From positions 519,165 to 583,164 of the forward strand of contig NZ_JAPELL010000001.1 in the NCBI RefSeq assembly GCF_026094475.1: DNA of 64,000 bases, read 5' to 3'. The DNA is from Homoserinimonas sedimenticola (lineage in GTDB: Bacteria; Actinomycetota; Actinomycetes; Actinomycetales; Microbacteriaceae). This document shows positions 45,323-55,985 of the stretch, one piece after another (position 1 is the first letter of the stretch; each line of letters begins with the position of its first letter). Below the pieces are notes generated by a model. That model had not been told where the DNA came from, did no database searches, and saw only the letters and a list, made by a program, of their open reading frames with translations. The position numbers and the translations under genes are program-made.

Positions 45323-45715
45323 CTACTGGGGTGCGACGCCGAGGGCTGCATTGCGGCGATCTAGCCTGCGACCTGTGACGAAGCAGTAGATCCAGATCGC
45401 GACGAAGATGGCTCCCGAGATGAAAAGGGCGGGGAGGAGGAAGCCGAGCGCCAGGAGGGCTACCTGCAGTGCCCAGCCCAACCACACTCCCCAGCTGTAG
45501 CGGAGCGCGAACGTCGCCCCGAGGAGCACGACGATGAAGGCGATACCACCGCCCAGCGCCACGACGGGCGGCAGGATGTCAAGCCCGAACACTGTGAGGG
45601 CGACAAAGAACATGAGCGCAGCCTCGAGTCCCAGCACGATTGTGAGAAGGCTCTCCGTCACGGAGCGCACCCGACGTGGCCGGGGTGTACGCTCGGCCGT
45701 CGGCTCCGCGCTCAT
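45323..45715 (-). CDS. DUF4233 domain membrane protein
   Basis: A 130-residue protein with four transmembrane segments (TIVLGLEAALMFFVALTVFG, VVALGGGIAFIVVLLG, WALQVALLALGFLLPALFI, AIFVAIWIYCFVTGRRLD). The sequence and position directly after folC match DUF4233. The ATG at 45715 overlaps the folC stop (ATGA), so the GTG at 45724 is a less likely start. Function unknown. Confidence 0.88.
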   Translation of the reverse strand: MSAEPTAERTPRPRRVRSVTESLLTIVLGLEAALMFFVALTVFGLDILPPVVALGGGIAFIVVLLGATFALRYSWGVWLGWALQVALLALGFLLPALFISGAIFVAIWIYCFVTGRRLDRRNAALGVAPQ

Positions 45716-47112
45716 GGCTTCCACCCCTCAGCAGACGCGAGGTCGATCGCCTCGCCCACGAGAGTGATCGATCCCGTCACGACTACGGCGCGCTTCGGTG
45801 CTTCCCCGGCCCAGCTCCGCGCTGCTTCCGCCGCCTCGACGAGGGTCTCGTACTCCCACGTGGCGTCGGAACCTATGGCGTTACGCACGATGTAGGCCAG
45901 ATCGTCGGATGCCACGGCCCTATCGGACGTCGACTGGGTCACGTAGATGCGTGCTGCGAGCGGCGCAAGCGCATCGACGATACCCTCCGCGTCCTTGTCC
46001 TCTAGGACTCCGAGCACGAGCGCGACCTCGTCGAAGTCGAAGTACTCGCTCATCGCCGCCGTCAACGCTTGTGCCCCCTGCGGGTTGTGCGCCGCATCGA
46101 CGATGACGGTCGGTTCGATCCCGACCAACTCGAGTCGGCCCGGGGACGTGGCCTCCGCGAGACCCTGCTCCAGAACGTCGGAGACGACGGCCTGTGCGCC
46201 GCCGCCGAGGAACGACTCAACGGCCGCGACGGCGACGGCGGCGTTCTGTGCCTGATGCGAGCCGTAGAGCGGCAGGAACACGTCGTCGTAACTCGCGGCG
46301 CGGCCCCGAATCGAGACCAGCTGACCGCCGACGGCCATCGTGGTGCTCGCGACATCAAAGTCATCGCCCTGCGGCACGAGAGTGGCACCCACCGCATCGG
46401 CACGTGAGGCCAGCTCGGCAAACGCCACGGGTTCCTGCCGCGCGCTGACGACGATCGACTGCGGCTTGATGATGCCCGCCTTGGTCCGCGCGATCTCCTG
46501 GATCGTCGAGCCCAAGCGGTGCATGTGATCGAGCGCGATGGGCGTGATGACGGCGACCGCGGCATCCGCGATATTGGTCGAATCCCATTCACCGCCCATG
46601 CCCGTCTCGAGCACCACGACGTCGACGGGGGCGTCGGCGAAGCTCGCGAACGCGAGCAGGGTGAAGGCCTCGAAGTAGGTCAGCGGCGCCTCCCCCTCCG
46701 ACTCGAGCTGCGCATCCGTCAGCTGCAGATAGGGGCGGATGTCACGCCAGTTGTGGATGAACGCCTCGTTGCTGATCGGCTGCCCGTCGATCAGGATGCG
46801 CTCGTTGACCCTGCTCAGGTGCGGGCTCGTGAGCAGCCCGGTGCGAAGACCGTGCGCACGTAGGAGGCTGTCGATGATGCGGCTTGTGCTGGTCTTGCCG
46901 TTGGTGCCCGCGACATGGATGACCGGGGTCGCCCTGTGCGGGTCGCCGAGAAGCTCGGCGGCCCTCCGAGTGGGCTCAAGTCGCGGACGCGGGGTCGCCT
47001 CCCCCACCCGTGACAGCAGCTCCGCATACACGGCGTCGGCTTCCCCCTGCAGGAGGGCGTCGTCGCTCAGCTCGGGATCCATCTCCGGCTCCCGTCGGAC
47101 CTCGTCAGACAT
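45712..47112 (-). CDS. folC: dihydrofolate synthase/folylpolyglutamate synthase
   Basis: A 466-residue Mur-ligase-like enzyme that adds glutamate to dihydropteroate and to folates. Walker A is [15 protein letters not shown], followed by [16 protein letters not shown]. Other markers are [35 protein letters not shown] and [13 protein letters not shown]. The ATG at 47112 overlaps the ileS stop by 8 bp. It is in a tight operon ileS-folC-DUF4233, then ndk. Confidence 0.96.
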   Translation of the reverse strand: MSDEVRREPEMDPELSDDALLQGEADAVYAELLSRVGEATPRPRLEPTRRAAELLGDPHRATPVIHVAGTNGKTSTSRIIDSLLRAHGLRTGLLTSPHLSRVNERILIDGQPISNEAFIHNWRDIRPYLQLTDAQLESEGEAPLTYFEAFTLLAFASFADAPVDVVVLETGMGGEWDSTNIADAAVAVITPIALDHMHRLGSTIQEIARTKAGIIKPQSIVVSARQEPVAFAELASRADAVGATLVPQGDDFDVASTTMAVGGQLVSIRGRAASYDDVFLPLYGSHQAQNAAVAVAAVESFLGGGAQAVVSDVLEQGLAEATSPGRLELVGIEPTVIVDAAHNPQGAQALTAAMSEYFDFDEVALVLGVLEDKDAEGIVDALAPLAARIYVTQSTSDRAVASDDLAYIVRNAIGSDATWEYETLVEAAEAARSWAGEAPKRAVVVTGSITLVGEAIDLASAEGWKP

Positions 47113-50100
47113 CGACTCCCTCTCCCCACCGGGCCACATCGATGACGATGCGCCCCGCATTCGCATATTGGCCTGCCCGCACCTCGCCGCGGTGGCTTCC
47201 CACCGCGCCCTCGAGCTCGCTGCCGGCACCACGGTGCACGCGGAGCGCGAGGGCGAGCGTCTCGCCCGCGACCAGATCAGAGAAGGACTCGAGGGATGCC
47301 GCATCCGCATCGTCATCGAAGTACAGGTCGAGCCGGATGCGGTCGCTCACGTCGAGCCCGGCAGACCTGCGGGTCTCCTGCACGGCGCGCACGACATCAC
47401 GGGCGAGCCCCTCTGCCTCCAGTTCGGGCGTGGTCGCGGTATCGAGGAGCACGAAACCGCCTCCCGGCAGGAAGCTGATCGCGCTGTCAGAGGATCCGGC
47501 GGTGAGTTCGAGCTCGAACTCACCGGGGAGGAGCTCGATGCCACCCACGATGACGCCGTCCCCCGCCGTCTGCCAGTCGCCCGCCTTTGCCGCCGGAATG
47601 ACCTGCTGCACGGCCTTGCCGATGCGGGGGCCCGCCGCGCGCGCGTTGACCGTGAGCTTGCGCTCGATGCCGAACGAGGCGAGACTGCCCTCCTCGAGGG
47701 CGACCAGCTCGACGGCCTTGACGTTGAGTTCGTCGCGCAGGATCGACACGAACTCCTCGAGGCTTGCGCCGTCGTCGCTCACAACCGTGAGGCTTGCGAG
47801 CGGCAGCCGGACTCGCTTGCCCGTCGCCTTGCGAAGGGCGAGGCCGGCCGACGCGATCTCGCGCACGCGGTCCATCGAGGCGGCGAGGGCCTCGTCGGCC
47901 GGGAAGGCCGCCGCATCCGGCCAGTCCTCGAGGTGCACGCTGCGGCCGCCCGTCAGCCCCTTCCATACCGTCTCGGTCACGAGAGGGGCAAGCGGCGCGG
48001 CGACGCGAGTCAGAGTCTCTAGCACCGTGTAAAGGGTGTCGAAGGCATCTGTGTCGGTGCCCGCCCAGAAGCGGTCGCGGCTGCGCCGCACGTACCAGTT
48101 CGTCAGCACGTCCGCGAAGTCGCGGAGGGCGGCGGCCGCGAGCGGCGAGTCGAGCGCATCGAGGTGAGCCGTGACATCCGTCACCAACTGGCGGGTCTTG
48201 GCCAGCAGGTAGCGATCGAGCACGTGGGTGGAGTCAGTGCGCCACTTCGCCTCGTAGCCGTCACCGGCGGCGTTGGCGTAGAGAGTGAAGAAGTAGTACG
48301 TGCTCCAGAGGGGCAGCAGGAACTGCCGCACCCCCTCGCGGATGCCCTCCTCCGTCACAATGAGGTTGCCGCCTCGGATGACCGACGATGACATGAGGAA
48401 CCAGCGCATCGCGTCGGCACCATCGCGCTCGAAGACCTCGTTGACGTCGGGGTAGTTGCGCAGCGACTTGGACATCTTCTGGCCATCGTTGCCGAGGACG
48501 ATGCCGTGGCTGATCACGTTCTTGAACGCCGGCCGATCGAAGAGGGCCGTCGAGAGCACGTGCATGGTGTAGAACCAGCCGCGGGTCTGGCCGATGTACT
48601 CGACGATGAAGTCGGCGGGGTTGTGGCTGTCGAACCACTCCTTGTTCTCGAAGGGGTAGTGCACCTGCGCGTAGGGCATTGAGCCCGAGTCGAACCAGAC
48701 GTCGAGCACGTCCTCGATGCGCCGCATCGTCGACGTGCCCGTAGGGTCGTCGGGGTTCGGTCGCGTGAGGTCGTCGATGAACGGCCGGTGCAGGTCGGGC
48801 TCGCCGTCGGCGTTCCGCGGGAGCGTGCCGAAGTCGCGCTCGAGCTCCTCGAGCGAACCGTAGACGTCGACGCGGGGGAACTCGGGGTTGTCGCTCTTCC
48901 ATACCGGGATCGGCGAGCCCCAGTAGCGGTTGCGCGAGATCGACCAGTCGCGGGCGTTCGCCATCCACTTGCCGAACTGGCCGTGCTTGACGTTTTCCGG
49001 CACCCAGGTGATCTGCTCGTTGATCTCGACGGCGCGGTCGCGGAACTCCGGAACCCGGATGAACCAGCTCGAGACCGCCTTGTAGATGAGCGGATTACGG
49101 CAGCGCCAGCAGTGCGGGTAGCTGTGCTCGTAGCTCTTCTGCTGCAGCAGTCGACCCTCGGAGCGCAGCAGCTGAGTCAGGGGCTTGTTCGCCTCGAAGA
49201 CCTGCTGCCCCGCGACGGGCTCGACCGCGGGCAGGAAGCGGCCGGCCTCATCGACCGAGATGATCACGGGGATGCCCGCCGCCGCACACGTGACCTGGTC
49301 GTCCTCGCCGTAGGCGGGCGCCTGGTGCACGATTCCCGTGCCCTCGCCCGTCGCGACGTACTCGGCGACGAGAATCTGCCAGGCATTCTCATAACCCTCG
49401 GCACCCGCATAGAAGTCCCACAGCCGGTCGTATTGCACGCCGCCGAGGTCGCGACCACTGATCGTGCGGGTGACGGATGCCGCGGCATCCGCTGCGCTCT
49501 CATACCCGAGGTCCTTGGCATAGGCGCCGACCGTGTCGGCCGCGAGCAGGTACTCCGCGACGCCCTCGGCGGAGCCGTCACCGGCACCCAGCGGGCCGCT
49601 CGGCACGACCGCGTAGTCGATCTCGGGGCCGACGGCGAGGGCCGCGTTAGTGGGCAGGGTCCAGGGGGTCGTCGTCCAGGCGAGCGCGCGCACGGCGGTG
49701 AGCCCGAGCGCCTCGGCCTTCTCGCCGACGAGGGGGAAGGTCACGGTGACGGTCTGGTCCTGGCGCATCTTGTAGACGTCGTCGTCCATGCGCAGCTCGT
49801 GGTTCGAGAGCGGCGTCTCGTCGTTCCAGCAGTAGGGCAGCACGCGGAAGCCCTCGTAGGCGAGCCCCTTGTCATAGAGCTGCTTGAACGCCCAGATGAC
49901 GGACTCCATGAAGGAGATGTCGAGGGTCTTGTAGTCGTTCTCGAAGTCGACCCAGCGCGCCTGGCGGGTCACATACTCCTGCCACTCGTTCGTGTAGGTG
50001 AGCACAGACTCCCGCGCTGTCGCGTTGAATGCCTCGACGCCCATCTGCTCGATCTCGTCCTTGCGAGTGATGCCGAGCTGGCGCATCGCCTCAAGTTCGG

Positions 50101-50407
50101 CGGGCAGGCCATGCGTGTCCCAGCCGAAGCGCCGGTGCACCTGCTTGCCGCGCATCGTCTGGTAGCGAGGGAAGAGGTCCTTGGCGTAGCCCGTCAACAG
50201 GTGCCCGTAGTGCGGCAGACCGTTGGCAAAGGGCGGGCCGTCATAGAACACCCACTCGTCGCATCCCTCGCGGCCCTCGACCGAGGCGCGGAAGGTGTCG
50301 TCGCCCTTCCAGAACGCGAGGATGCCCTTCTCCAGCGCGGGGAAGTCGGGGCTCGGCGTGACAGACGCCGCAGGCGTGCCGTCGTGGGAGTGGCGCGGGT
50401 AGGTCAT
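47105..50407 (-). CDS. ileS: isoleucyl-tRNA synthetase
   Basis: An 1100-residue class I synthetase with the HIGH motif as [13 protein letters not shown] (HYGH), editing domain text [16 protein letters not shown] and [14 protein letters not shown] in the catalytic domain, and the KMSKS loop [14 protein letters not shown]. The long C-terminal region and the sequence type suggest the eukaryotic-like (mupirocin-tolerant) IleS class, known in Actinobacteria, but this was not tested by alignment. Expression is controlled by the T-box leader immediately upstream. Confidence 0.97.
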   Translation of the reverse strand: MTYPRHSHDGTPAASVTPSPDFPALEKGILAFWKGDDTFRASVEGREGCDEWVFYDGPPFANGLPHYGHLLTGYAKDLFPRYQTMRGKQVHRRFGWDTHGLPAELEAMRQLGITRKDEIEQMGVEAFNATARESVLTYTNEWQEYVTRQARWVDFENDYKTLDISFMESVIWAFKQLYDKGLAYEGFRVLPYCWNDETPLSNHELRMDDDVYKMRQDQTVTVTFPLVGEKAEALGLTAVRALAWTTTPWTLPTNAALAVGPEIDYAVVPSGPLGAGDGSAEGVAEYLLAADTVGAYAKDLGYESAADAAASVTRTISGRDLGGVQYDRLWDFYAGAEGYENAWQILVAEYVATGEGTGIVHQAPAYGEDDQVTCAAAGIPVIISVDEAGRFLPAVEPVAGQQVFEANKPLTQLLRSEGRLLQQKSYEHSYPHCWRCRNPLIYKAVSSWFIRVPEFRDRAVEINEQITWVPENVKHGQFGKWMANARDWSISRNRYWGSPIPVWKSDNPEFPRVDVYGSLEELERDFGTLPRNADGEPDLHRPFIDDLTRPNPDDPTGTSTMRRIEDVLDVWFDSGSMPYAQVHYPFENKEWFDSHNPADFIVEYIGQTRGWFYTMHVLSTALFDRPAFKNVISHGIVLGNDGQKMSKSLRNYPDVNEVFERDGADAMRWFLMSSSVIRGGNLIVTEEGIREGVRQFLLPLWSTYYFFTLYANAAGDGYEAKWRTDSTHVLDRYLLAKTRQLVTDVTAHLDALDSPLAAAALRDFADVLTNWYVRRSRDRFWAGTDTDAFDTLYTVLETLTRVAAPLAPLVTETVWKGLTGGRSVHLEDWPDAAAFPADEALAASMDRVREIASAGLALRKATGKRVRLPLASLTVVSDDGASLEEFVSILRDELNVKAVELVALEEGSLASFGIERKLTVNARAAGPRIGKAVQQVIPAAKAGDWQTAGDGVIVGGIELLPGEFELELTAGSSDSAISFLPGGGFVLLDTATTPELEAEGLARDVVRAVQETRRSAGLDVSDRIRLDLYFDDDADAASLESFSDLVAGETLALALRVHRGAGSELEGAVGSHRGEVRAGQYANAGRIVIDVARWGEGVDV

Positions 50408-50614
50408 TCTTCTCCTGGCAGTGACGAATCTGCACGAGGACGACGGATGATCGGCTCACCCTCCGCGGTACCACCTCGCTTGCCGCATCCAAATCAGGAC
50501 GCGACCGCTCCTTCTGCGGCTGTGACGGGCCTGACCCGTTCGGTTCTACTGGGCGGATGTCGCATCCGCTGTTCTTCCGACCGCTCCCCGGTGATGGCCG
50601 GATCGGTGCGTGTG
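50408..50614 (-). ncRNA. ileS T-box riboswitch, translational, ultrashort Stem I
   Basis: Minus-strand leader directly before ileS. Stem I is tiny: CCGG-CCATCA-CCGG (50601-50588), with the Ile specifier ATC in the loop (50595-50593). A second stem ACGGG/CCCGT (50539-50525) follows. The T-box core GGTGGTACCGCGG is at 50475-50463. AGGAGA (50416-50411) is the ribosome site of ileS. There is no terminator U-run, so control should be by hiding the ribosome site. This is the layout described for actinobacterial ileS T-boxes. A -10-like TATCCT at 50626-50621 fits the promoter. Confidence 0.93.
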
Positions 50615-50620
50615 CTGTCA

Positions 50621-50626
50621 AGGATA
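50621..50626 (-). promoter_or_regulatory. -10 box of the ileS promoter
   Basis: TATCCT on the minus strand gives a start site near 50613, just before the T-box Stem I. No good -35 was found, as the region overlaps the end of the upstream RraA-like gene. Confidence 0.45.
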
Positions 50627-50646
50627 CCGCGACTGGGCTGAACCCC

Positions 50647-51327
50647 TCACGTCTCGATCGCCCCCGCGCCAGAGGCGAGATGTTCCCGAAGCGAGTAGCC
50701 GGGGTCATCGCGACGCCGTTCCAGGTAACCGTCGAAGTCCAGCTGGCTTCGCAACGACTCCCCTCCGCGCATCCGCGCCGCCTGCCTCGCCTCGATCTCG
50801 GCGATATCGCGGGCAAGCGCCACCACCTGGTCAACCTCATCGTGCGCAAGCACGAGCACGCCGTCGTCGTCCGCCGCGACCATGTCGCCGGGCATGACCC
50901 GCACTCCGCCGAGAGTCGCCGACCGCATGGGGTCGCCCCCGCTCGGAACCCGGGTGGGCCCGAGCGGCATCGCGCCGGTGCTGAAGACGGGGAGCCCGAT
51001 GTCCCGGAGCTGCGCGGTGTCGCGGTGAAGGCCCCAGATGATGACGGCGGCAAGGCCAGCCTGCTTCGCCTCGAGCACGACCAGATCACCCACGCACGAC
51101 TCATCCGTGCGTGCACCGTTGTCGACAACGAGCACGCCGCCCTCCGGGGCAGCGTCGATCGACTCGAGGATCACGTCCACGCTTCCGAGGTGGGTCACGG
51201 GCACAGCCGGTCCCATGAGCGGCGGGGTCGGAAAGAGGGGCGCCAGGGTGGCGGGCGCACAACGCACCGGGCGCGTGAGCCGCACGAGCGCGTCGGCGAG
51301 AGCAGCGGTGGGCGGGACATCCGTCAT
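50647..51327 (-). CDS. RraA-family protein (4-hydroxy-4-methyl-2-oxoglutarate aldolase-like)
   Basis: A 226-residue protein from the ATG at 51327, preceded by GGAGA. Family markers are GDLVVLEAKQAGLAAVIIWG, HRDTAQLRDIGLPVFSTG and GVRVMPGDMVAADDDGVLVL. In true aldolases the Arg-Asp pair here (HRD) binds the metal and substrate. Family members include aldolase/oxaloacetate decarboxylases and RraA-type proteins, so the reaction is uncertain. A C-terminal extension of about 30 residues (RMRGGESLRSQLDF) is longer than usual. It sits upstream of ileS and divergent from the aminotransferase gene. Confidence 0.85.
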   Translation of the reverse strand: MTDVPPTAALADALVRLTRPVRCAPATLAPLFPTPPLMGPAVPVTHLGSVDVILESIDAAPEGGVLVVDNGARTDESCVGDLVVLEAKQAGLAAVIIWGLHRDTAQLRDIGLPVFSTGAMPLGPTRVPSGGDPMRSATLGGVRVMPGDMVAADDDGVLVLAHDEVDQVVALARDIAEIEARQAARMRGGESLRSQLDFDGYLERRRDDPGYSLREHLASGAGAIET

Positions 51328-51379
51328 GGTCGTCTCCTTCACGGTGGTGTGGCGACAGATTAGGACATGAGGCGGTGCC

Positions 51380-52555
51380 ATGCTGGAAAGCATGGACGTG
51401 AGAGCGCAGACCCTCGACGAGCTTCGCACCCGCACGAGCGTGAAATGGCGAAGCTACCCCGCGGATGTCCTCCCCCTCTTCGTCGCCGAACACGACTTCC
51501 CGCTCGCGGAGCCCGTCGCCGACGCACTTCACGCGTGCATCCGCCGCAGCGACACTGGATACTCCTCCGGCGGACCCGAACTCCCCGAGGCGTTCGCCGG
51601 CTTCGCGCTCTCGCGATGGGGTTGGCAGGTGGACCCCGCCCATGTCCGTTCCACCGCCGACGTCAGCATGGGAATCGTCGAGTGCCTGCGCGGGCTCATA
51701 GAACCGGGCGACCGCGTCGTCATCACTCCCCCCGTCTACCCGCCGTTCTTCGAACTCGTGCGGGAGGCGGGCGGCGTCGTCGCAGAGGCGCCACTTCTCG
51801 AGGACGCCGAGGGGTGGCATCTCGACCTCACCGCGATCGAGGATGCGTTCGCAGCCGGGGCGAAGGCCATGGTGCTCTGCAACCCGCACAATCCGCTGGG
51901 CCATCCGCACGATAGGAGCGAGCTTGAGGCACTCGCCGCGATCGCTGAACGGCACGGTGCCACAGTCGTCAGCGACGAGATCCACGCCCCCCTCACCCAT
52001 CGCGACGCCCGATTCGTTCCGTTCCTCACCGTCAGCGAGGCCGCCCGCGAGCACGGGATCTCCATCACCTCGGCGAGCAAGGCCTTCAACCTCGCGGGGC
52101 TCAAGTGCGCCGTCATGGTGACGGCGAGCCCGCGCATGCGCGCCATCATCGAGGGCATGTACCAGGAGGTGTTCTGGCGCACGAGTCACCTCGGCGTGCA
52201 CGCGAGCATCGCGGCGTTTCAGCATGGCTCCGAGTGGCTCGACGGGCTCCTCGCCTCACTCGAGGAGAATCGTGCGCTGCTGTCTCGCCTGATCCACCAG
52301 AAGCTGCCGGGGGTCGGCTTTCGGGAGCCGCGCGCGAGCTATCTCGCCTGGCTGGATGTTCGCCGGCTACAGCTCGGAGACGAGCCTGCGCGGCACCTGC
52401 TCACGAGGGCCCGCGTGGCGCTCGGGGCGGGCCGTGACTTTGGTGTGCAGGGCACAGGATTCGTACGGCTGAACTTCGGATGTTCGCCGGAAGTGCTAAC
52501 GGACGCCGTCGATCGTATCGCCGCCGCTACCATCGGCACCTATGACCGCCACTGA
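51380..52555 (+). CDS. PatB/MalY-type PLP-dependent aminotransferase/C-S lyase
   Basis: A 391-residue PLP enzyme. The Schiff-base Lys is in ITSASKAFNLAGLKCAV; CNPHNPLGHPHDRSELEAL and SDEIHAPLTH are the conserved coenzyme-binding segments, and the C-terminal Arg region FVRLNFGCS fits. This PatB/MalY subgroup usually cleaves cystathionine or other C-S bonds rather than acting as an aminotransferase. The start may be the ATG at 51392 instead. Its last codons overlap the downstream enoyl-CoA hydratase gene by 14 bp. Confidence 0.88.
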   Translation: MLESMDVRAQTLDELRTRTSVKWRSYPADVLPLFVAEHDFPLAEPVADALHACIRRSDTGYSSGGPELPEAFAGFALSRWGWQVDPAHVRSTADVSMGIVECLRGLIEPGDRVVITPPVYPPFFELVREAGGVVAEAPLLEDAEGWHLDLTAIEDAFAAGAKAMVLCNPHNPLGHPHDRSELEALAAIAERHGATVVSDEIHAPLTHRDARFVPFLTVSEAAREHGISITSASKAFNLAGLKCAVMVTASPRMRAIIEGMYQEVFWRTSHLGVHASIAAFQHGSEWLDGLLASLEENRALLSRLIHQKLPGVGFREPRASYLAWLDVRRLQLGDEPARHLLTRARVALGAGRDFGVQGTGFVRLNFGCSPEVLTDAVDRIAAATIGTYDRH

Positions 52556-53333
52556 TGTCGCCGCCGATTCCGCCATCCTGCTCTCCGTGACCGACGGCCT
52601 CGCCCGCGTCACTCTCAATCGGCCGCAGCGCCTCAACGCGATCGACGATGTCGCGGGGGAACTCTGGCGCGACATCGCCCGCGAGGTCACGCAACGCGAT
52701 GACGTCAAGGCCGTGCTGCTGGATGCTGCGGGCCAGGCGTTCTGCGCTGGCGGCGACGTGCAGGCGATGGCGTCGTCAGAGTATGACGCCGCGACGCTCT
52801 CGCACCATGCTGACGTCATCCATGAGGGCCATGCCACGCTCCGCCACGGTGCGAAGCCGATTGTGGCCGCCGTCCAGGGTGCCGTGGCGGGCGGCGGGCT
52901 CGGATTCATGCTGTGCGCCGACTACATCGTCGCGGCCGATTCCGCCTTCTTCGCCTCGCGCTACGCTGCGATCGGCCTCACCCCCGACTGTGGCGTGAGC
53001 ACGCTCCTGCCGGAGGCCGTCGGCATGCGACGCGCGCTCGAACTCACCCTGAGCGATCGGCGACTCTCGGCCGAGGAAGCCTGCGAGTGGGGGCTCGTGA
53101 CCGAGGTCGTGCCGAGCGCGCAGGTGGGAGCCCGCGCGCTCGAAGTCGCCCAGGGCTGGCTCAGCGGAGCGGCGGGCGCCTTCGGGCAGGCCAGGCGCCT
53201 GCTGCGTGCCGCCCCGCTACGCGACGTGCAGGCATCCCTCGACGACGAGGCGCGCACCATTGGCGCGGCCTTCGCAACGGAGGATGCCACTCAGCGCATC
53301 GCCGCCTTCACGGCAGGCAAGAAGCGGCCCTGA
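52542..53333 (+). CDS. enoyl-CoA hydratase/isomerase family protein
   Basis: A 263-residue crotonase-fold protein. ARVTLNRPQRLNAIDD, the oxyanion strand AFCAGGDVQAMAS, and the second segment AAVQGAVAGGGLGFMLCADYIVA are diagnostic. The conserved second acidic residue region reads LTPDCGVSTLLPEAVGMRRA, as in hydratase/isomerases that carry an Asp near this site. Substrate unknown. It overlaps the aminotransferase gene by 14 bp, so the two are probably co-expressed. A TACCAT box 8 nt upstream of the ATG also allows separate leaderless expression. Confidence 0.9.
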   Translation: MTATDVAADSAILLSVTDGLARVTLNRPQRLNAIDDVAGELWRDIAREVTQRDDVKAVLLDAAGQAFCAGGDVQAMASSEYDAATLSHHADVIHEGHATLRHGAKPIVAAVQGAVAGGGLGFMLCADYIVAADSAFFASRYAAIGLTPDCGVSTLLPEAVGMRRALELTLSDRRLSAEEACEWGLVTEVVPSAQVGARALEVAQGWLSGAAGAFGQARRLLRAAPLRDVQASLDDEARTIGAAFATEDATQRIAAFTAGKKRP

Positions 53334-53345
53334 CGCCGGACGACG

Positions 53346-54995
53346 CTACGCGTCGACCATCACCGCCCTCTCGTTGGGCACGCAGTGGGTCATCGTGAGG
53401 CCACTGACGTCGCGAGGTCCGTTCTTGCCGAGGTTCTGCATGCGCTGCACCTCCTCGGCGCTCAGCGTCTGCGTGCGCAGCGGGGCGAGGTCGGCGACGA
53501 CCTCGAGCCCGATGCCAAGCCCCTCGCCGACACGCTGTCCCAGCTCGTCGTCGCACATGTAGAAGTGCCACACCATGCGCTCCTGCACGGGCCGCGCCGC
53601 CTGTCCGATGAGCTCGACGAAATTCGCGACGAGATCGTCCTTCTCCCACTCCTCCATGAGCTGGTAGCGCTGCCCCGCCTGCATGTAGTCGTTGGTGCGC
53701 GGAATACGCGCCCGCACGAGGCGCCCGCGCAGCTCGGGGCCGACCTCCGACTGATACTCCCGCGTCGCCTCACGCAGGCCGCCCGTGATCGATGGCTCGT
53801 AGTTGACGTGCGGGTTCTCCCCCGTCCCATCGACGTAGTAGGTCATCTGGCCGTCGCGCTGGTTGGTCGCGACTGACGCGTTCTTCGCCTGGTTGACCGG
53901 CAGTTGGAGGTAGTTCGGCCCCACCCGGTAGCGCTGCGTGTCGCTGTAAGAGAACGTGCGACCGACGAGCATCTTGTCGTCGGAGAACTCAAGGCCGTCG
54001 ACGAGCACGCCCGTGCCGAAGGCGATCTGCTCGTTCTCAGCGAAAAAGTTGTCGACGTTGCGGTTGAGCACCATCCGGCCCACATAGCGGGTGGGGAACT
54101 CGTTCTCCGGCCAGACCTTCGTGTCGTCGAGCGGGTCGAAGTCCAGCTCTGGATGCTCGTCGTCCGTCATGAGCTGCACATACAACTCCCACTCGGGGTA
54201 GTCGCCCGACTCGATCGCCTCATAGAGATCTTTCGACGCGTGACCGAGGTCACCCGCCTGAATGGCCGCGGCATCCGCCTCGGTGAGGCTCTTGACACCC
54301 GCCTTGGGAATCCAGTGGTACTTGACGAGGTGGCTCTCGCCCTCAGCGTTGACCCAGCGGTAGGTGTTGACGCCGAAGCCCTGCATCGTGCGGTAGTTCG
54401 CGGGGATGCCGCGCGGGCTGAAGAGGTTGACGAGCATGTGCATCGCCTCAGGAGTCTGCGACATGAAGTCGAAGATGCGTGCCGGCTCCTGCCGGAAGGT
54501 CACGGGGTCGGGCTTGAGCGCATGGATCACGTCAGGGAACTTGATCGCGTCGCGGATGAAGAAGACCGCGAGGTTGTTGCCGACCAAGTCCCAGTTGCCA
54601 TCCTCCGTGTAGAACTTGACGGCGAAGCCGCGAGGATCGCGCGCCGCCTCTGAAGAATCGCGGCCACCGATCACCGTCGAGAAGCGGATCGCGAGGTCCG
54701 TGCGCTTGCCCTCCTCCTGGAAGAGCTTCGCGCGCGTGTACTTGGAGATCGGCTCGTCGCCGACGCGGCCAGTGGCCTCGAAGTAGCCGTAGGCGACGGC
54801 ACCGCGGGCATGCACGACGCGCTCGGGAATGCGCTCGCGGTCGAAGTGGCTGATCTTCTCAAGGAACTGGTAGTTCTCGAGGGTTGCCGGGCCACGCGGT
54901 CCGACGGTGCGCTGGTTCTGGTTGTCGGCGACTGGGTGACCCTGCCTGTTCGTCAGAATGCCGCCGGCCTTCTGGGTCGCCTTCGTGTCCGCCAT
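53346..54995 (-). CDS. heme catalase (monofunctional, clade-1/3-like)
   Basis: A 549-residue enzyme that decomposes hydrogen peroxide. The catalytic His is in [18 protein letters not shown], Asn in [18 protein letters not shown], and the heme-ligand Tyr in [18 protein letters not shown] at 54995 is chosen over an upstream in-frame ATG because GAGGAG lies about 9 nt before it. It has a C-terminal extension after the core of about 65 residues. It is convergent with the enoyl-CoA hydratase gene and divergent from bioY. No OxyR or Fur-like gene is adjacent. Confidence 0.96.
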   Translation of the reverse strand: MADTKATQKAGGILTNRQGHPVADNQNQRTVGPRGPATLENYQFLEKISHFDRERIPERVVHARGAVAYGYFEATGRVGDEPISKYTRAKLFQEEGKRTDLAIRFSTVIGGRDSSEAARDPRGFAVKFYTEDGNWDLVGNNLAVFFIRDAIKFPDVIHALKPDPVTFRQEPARIFDFMSQTPEAMHMLVNLFSPRGIPANYRTMQGFGVNTYRWVNAEGESHLVKYHWIPKAGVKSLTEADAAAIQAGDLGHASKDLYEAIESGDYPEWELYVQLMTDDEHPELDFDPLDDTKVWPENEFPTRYVGRMVLNRNVDNFFAENEQIAFGTGVLVDGLEFSDDKMLVGRTFSYSDTQRYRVGPNYLQLPVNQAKNASVATNQRDGQMTYYVDGTGENPHVNYEPSITGGLREATREYQSEVGPELRGRLVRARIPRTNDYMQAGQRYQLMEEWEKDDLVANFVELIGQAARPVQERMVWHFYMCDDELGQRVGEGLGIGLEVVADLAPLRTQTLSAEEVQRMQNLGKNGPRDVSGLTMTHCVPNERAVMVDA

Positions 54996-55237
54996 GTGCT
55001 CGCTCCTCACGTCGCCACTGATCGTCATCCGAGCGCCTCATAGGGGCCGCTGCCCCCGTGCGCCCGTCTACAGTCCCACTGTGCCCCGCTTGTGCGAGTC
55101 GTGCATGAATGCACGGTGAACATGGAGGATGCTGTTGGCGCGGGCCTAGTATTGGCCCATGCCCCTCGGCGCGACGCCTACCGCTTCGCCCGCAGGCGGC
55201 ACATCGCCTCACGCCCACCCCTTGAAAGGATCGTCGC

Positions 55238-55837
55238 GTGTCGACTCTCTCCCTCAGCATCGGCCGGCCGACCCTCGCCGACCGTCTCTTCTCCCGCAGC
55301 CTCGCGACCGACATCGTCCTGGTGACTGCGGGAGCCGCGGTCACGGCTGTGGCCTCGCAGCTCTACATTCCGATCCAGCCGGTGCCCATCACGATGCAGA
55401 CCCTCGCGGTGCTCCTGGTCGGCAGCACTCTCGGGGCGGCGCGCGGTGCTCTCTCGATGGTGCTGTACATGGCACTCGGTCTCGTCGGCCTGCCCGTCTT
55501 CAGCGAGGGCGCCTCCGGGGCCGCCGTACTCTTCGGCGCCACAGGCGGCTACATCGTCGGCTTCGTCTTCGCGGCAGCTCTCACCGGGTGGCTCGCGCAG
55601 CGCAACTGGGACAAGAAGTTTCTAGGGGCTGCTATCTCCTTCAGCGCGGGCACCGTGGTGATCTTCGCCTTCGGTCTCATCGGACTCGCGATCGTTCTCG
55701 GCGGGACCCTTGAGCAGACGCTCGCCTGGGGCCTCTACCCCTTCATCCTCGGTGGCGTCGTCAAGGCCGCCCTCGCTGCGGCGATCATCCCGGCAACGTG
55801 GAAACTCGCCGACCGGATCGACGCTCGGCGCAACTGA
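55238..55837 (+). CDS. bioY: biotin transporter BioY
   Basis: A 199-residue S-component membrane protein with about six helices, GTG start after GAAAGGA. QPVPITMQTLAVLLVGSTLG is the hallmark of BioY, and GALSMVLYMALGLVGLPVF follows. It binds biotin and works with the BioMN or shared ECF energizing subunits, none of which are in this window. It stands alone between divergent catalase and a terminator. No bio-operator (BirA site) was recognised. Confidence 0.93.
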   Translation: MSTLSLSIGRPTLADRLFSRSLATDIVLVTAGAAVTAVASQLYIPIQPVPITMQTLAVLLVGSTLGAARGALSMVLYMALGLVGLPVFSEGASGAAVLFGATGGYIVGFVFAAALTGWLAQRNWDKKFLGAAISFSAGTVVIFAFGLIGLAIVLGGTLEQTLAWGLYPFILGGVVKAALAAAIIPATWKLADRIDARRN

Positions 55838-55852
55838 GCCGCGATCTCTCGC

Positions 55853-55882
55853 GATGGCCCGACCACACGTGGTCGGGCCATC
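55853..55882 (+). terminator. terminator stem-loop after bioY
   Basis: A perfect 13-bp inverted repeat (GATGGCCCGACCA/TGGTCGGGCCATC) with loop CACG begins 15 bp after the bioY stop. It has no immediate T-run, but a T6 follows 30 bp later. Confidence 0.75.
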
Positions 55883-55985
55883 GTCGTTCTCGGGACTATG
55901 CTGTAGGGCGGGCTTTTTTACACTGAGACCAACAAAGCTCTGGTTTCCCTCCCGCTCACCGTCCGCCACAGCTCCCGAGGTACGA

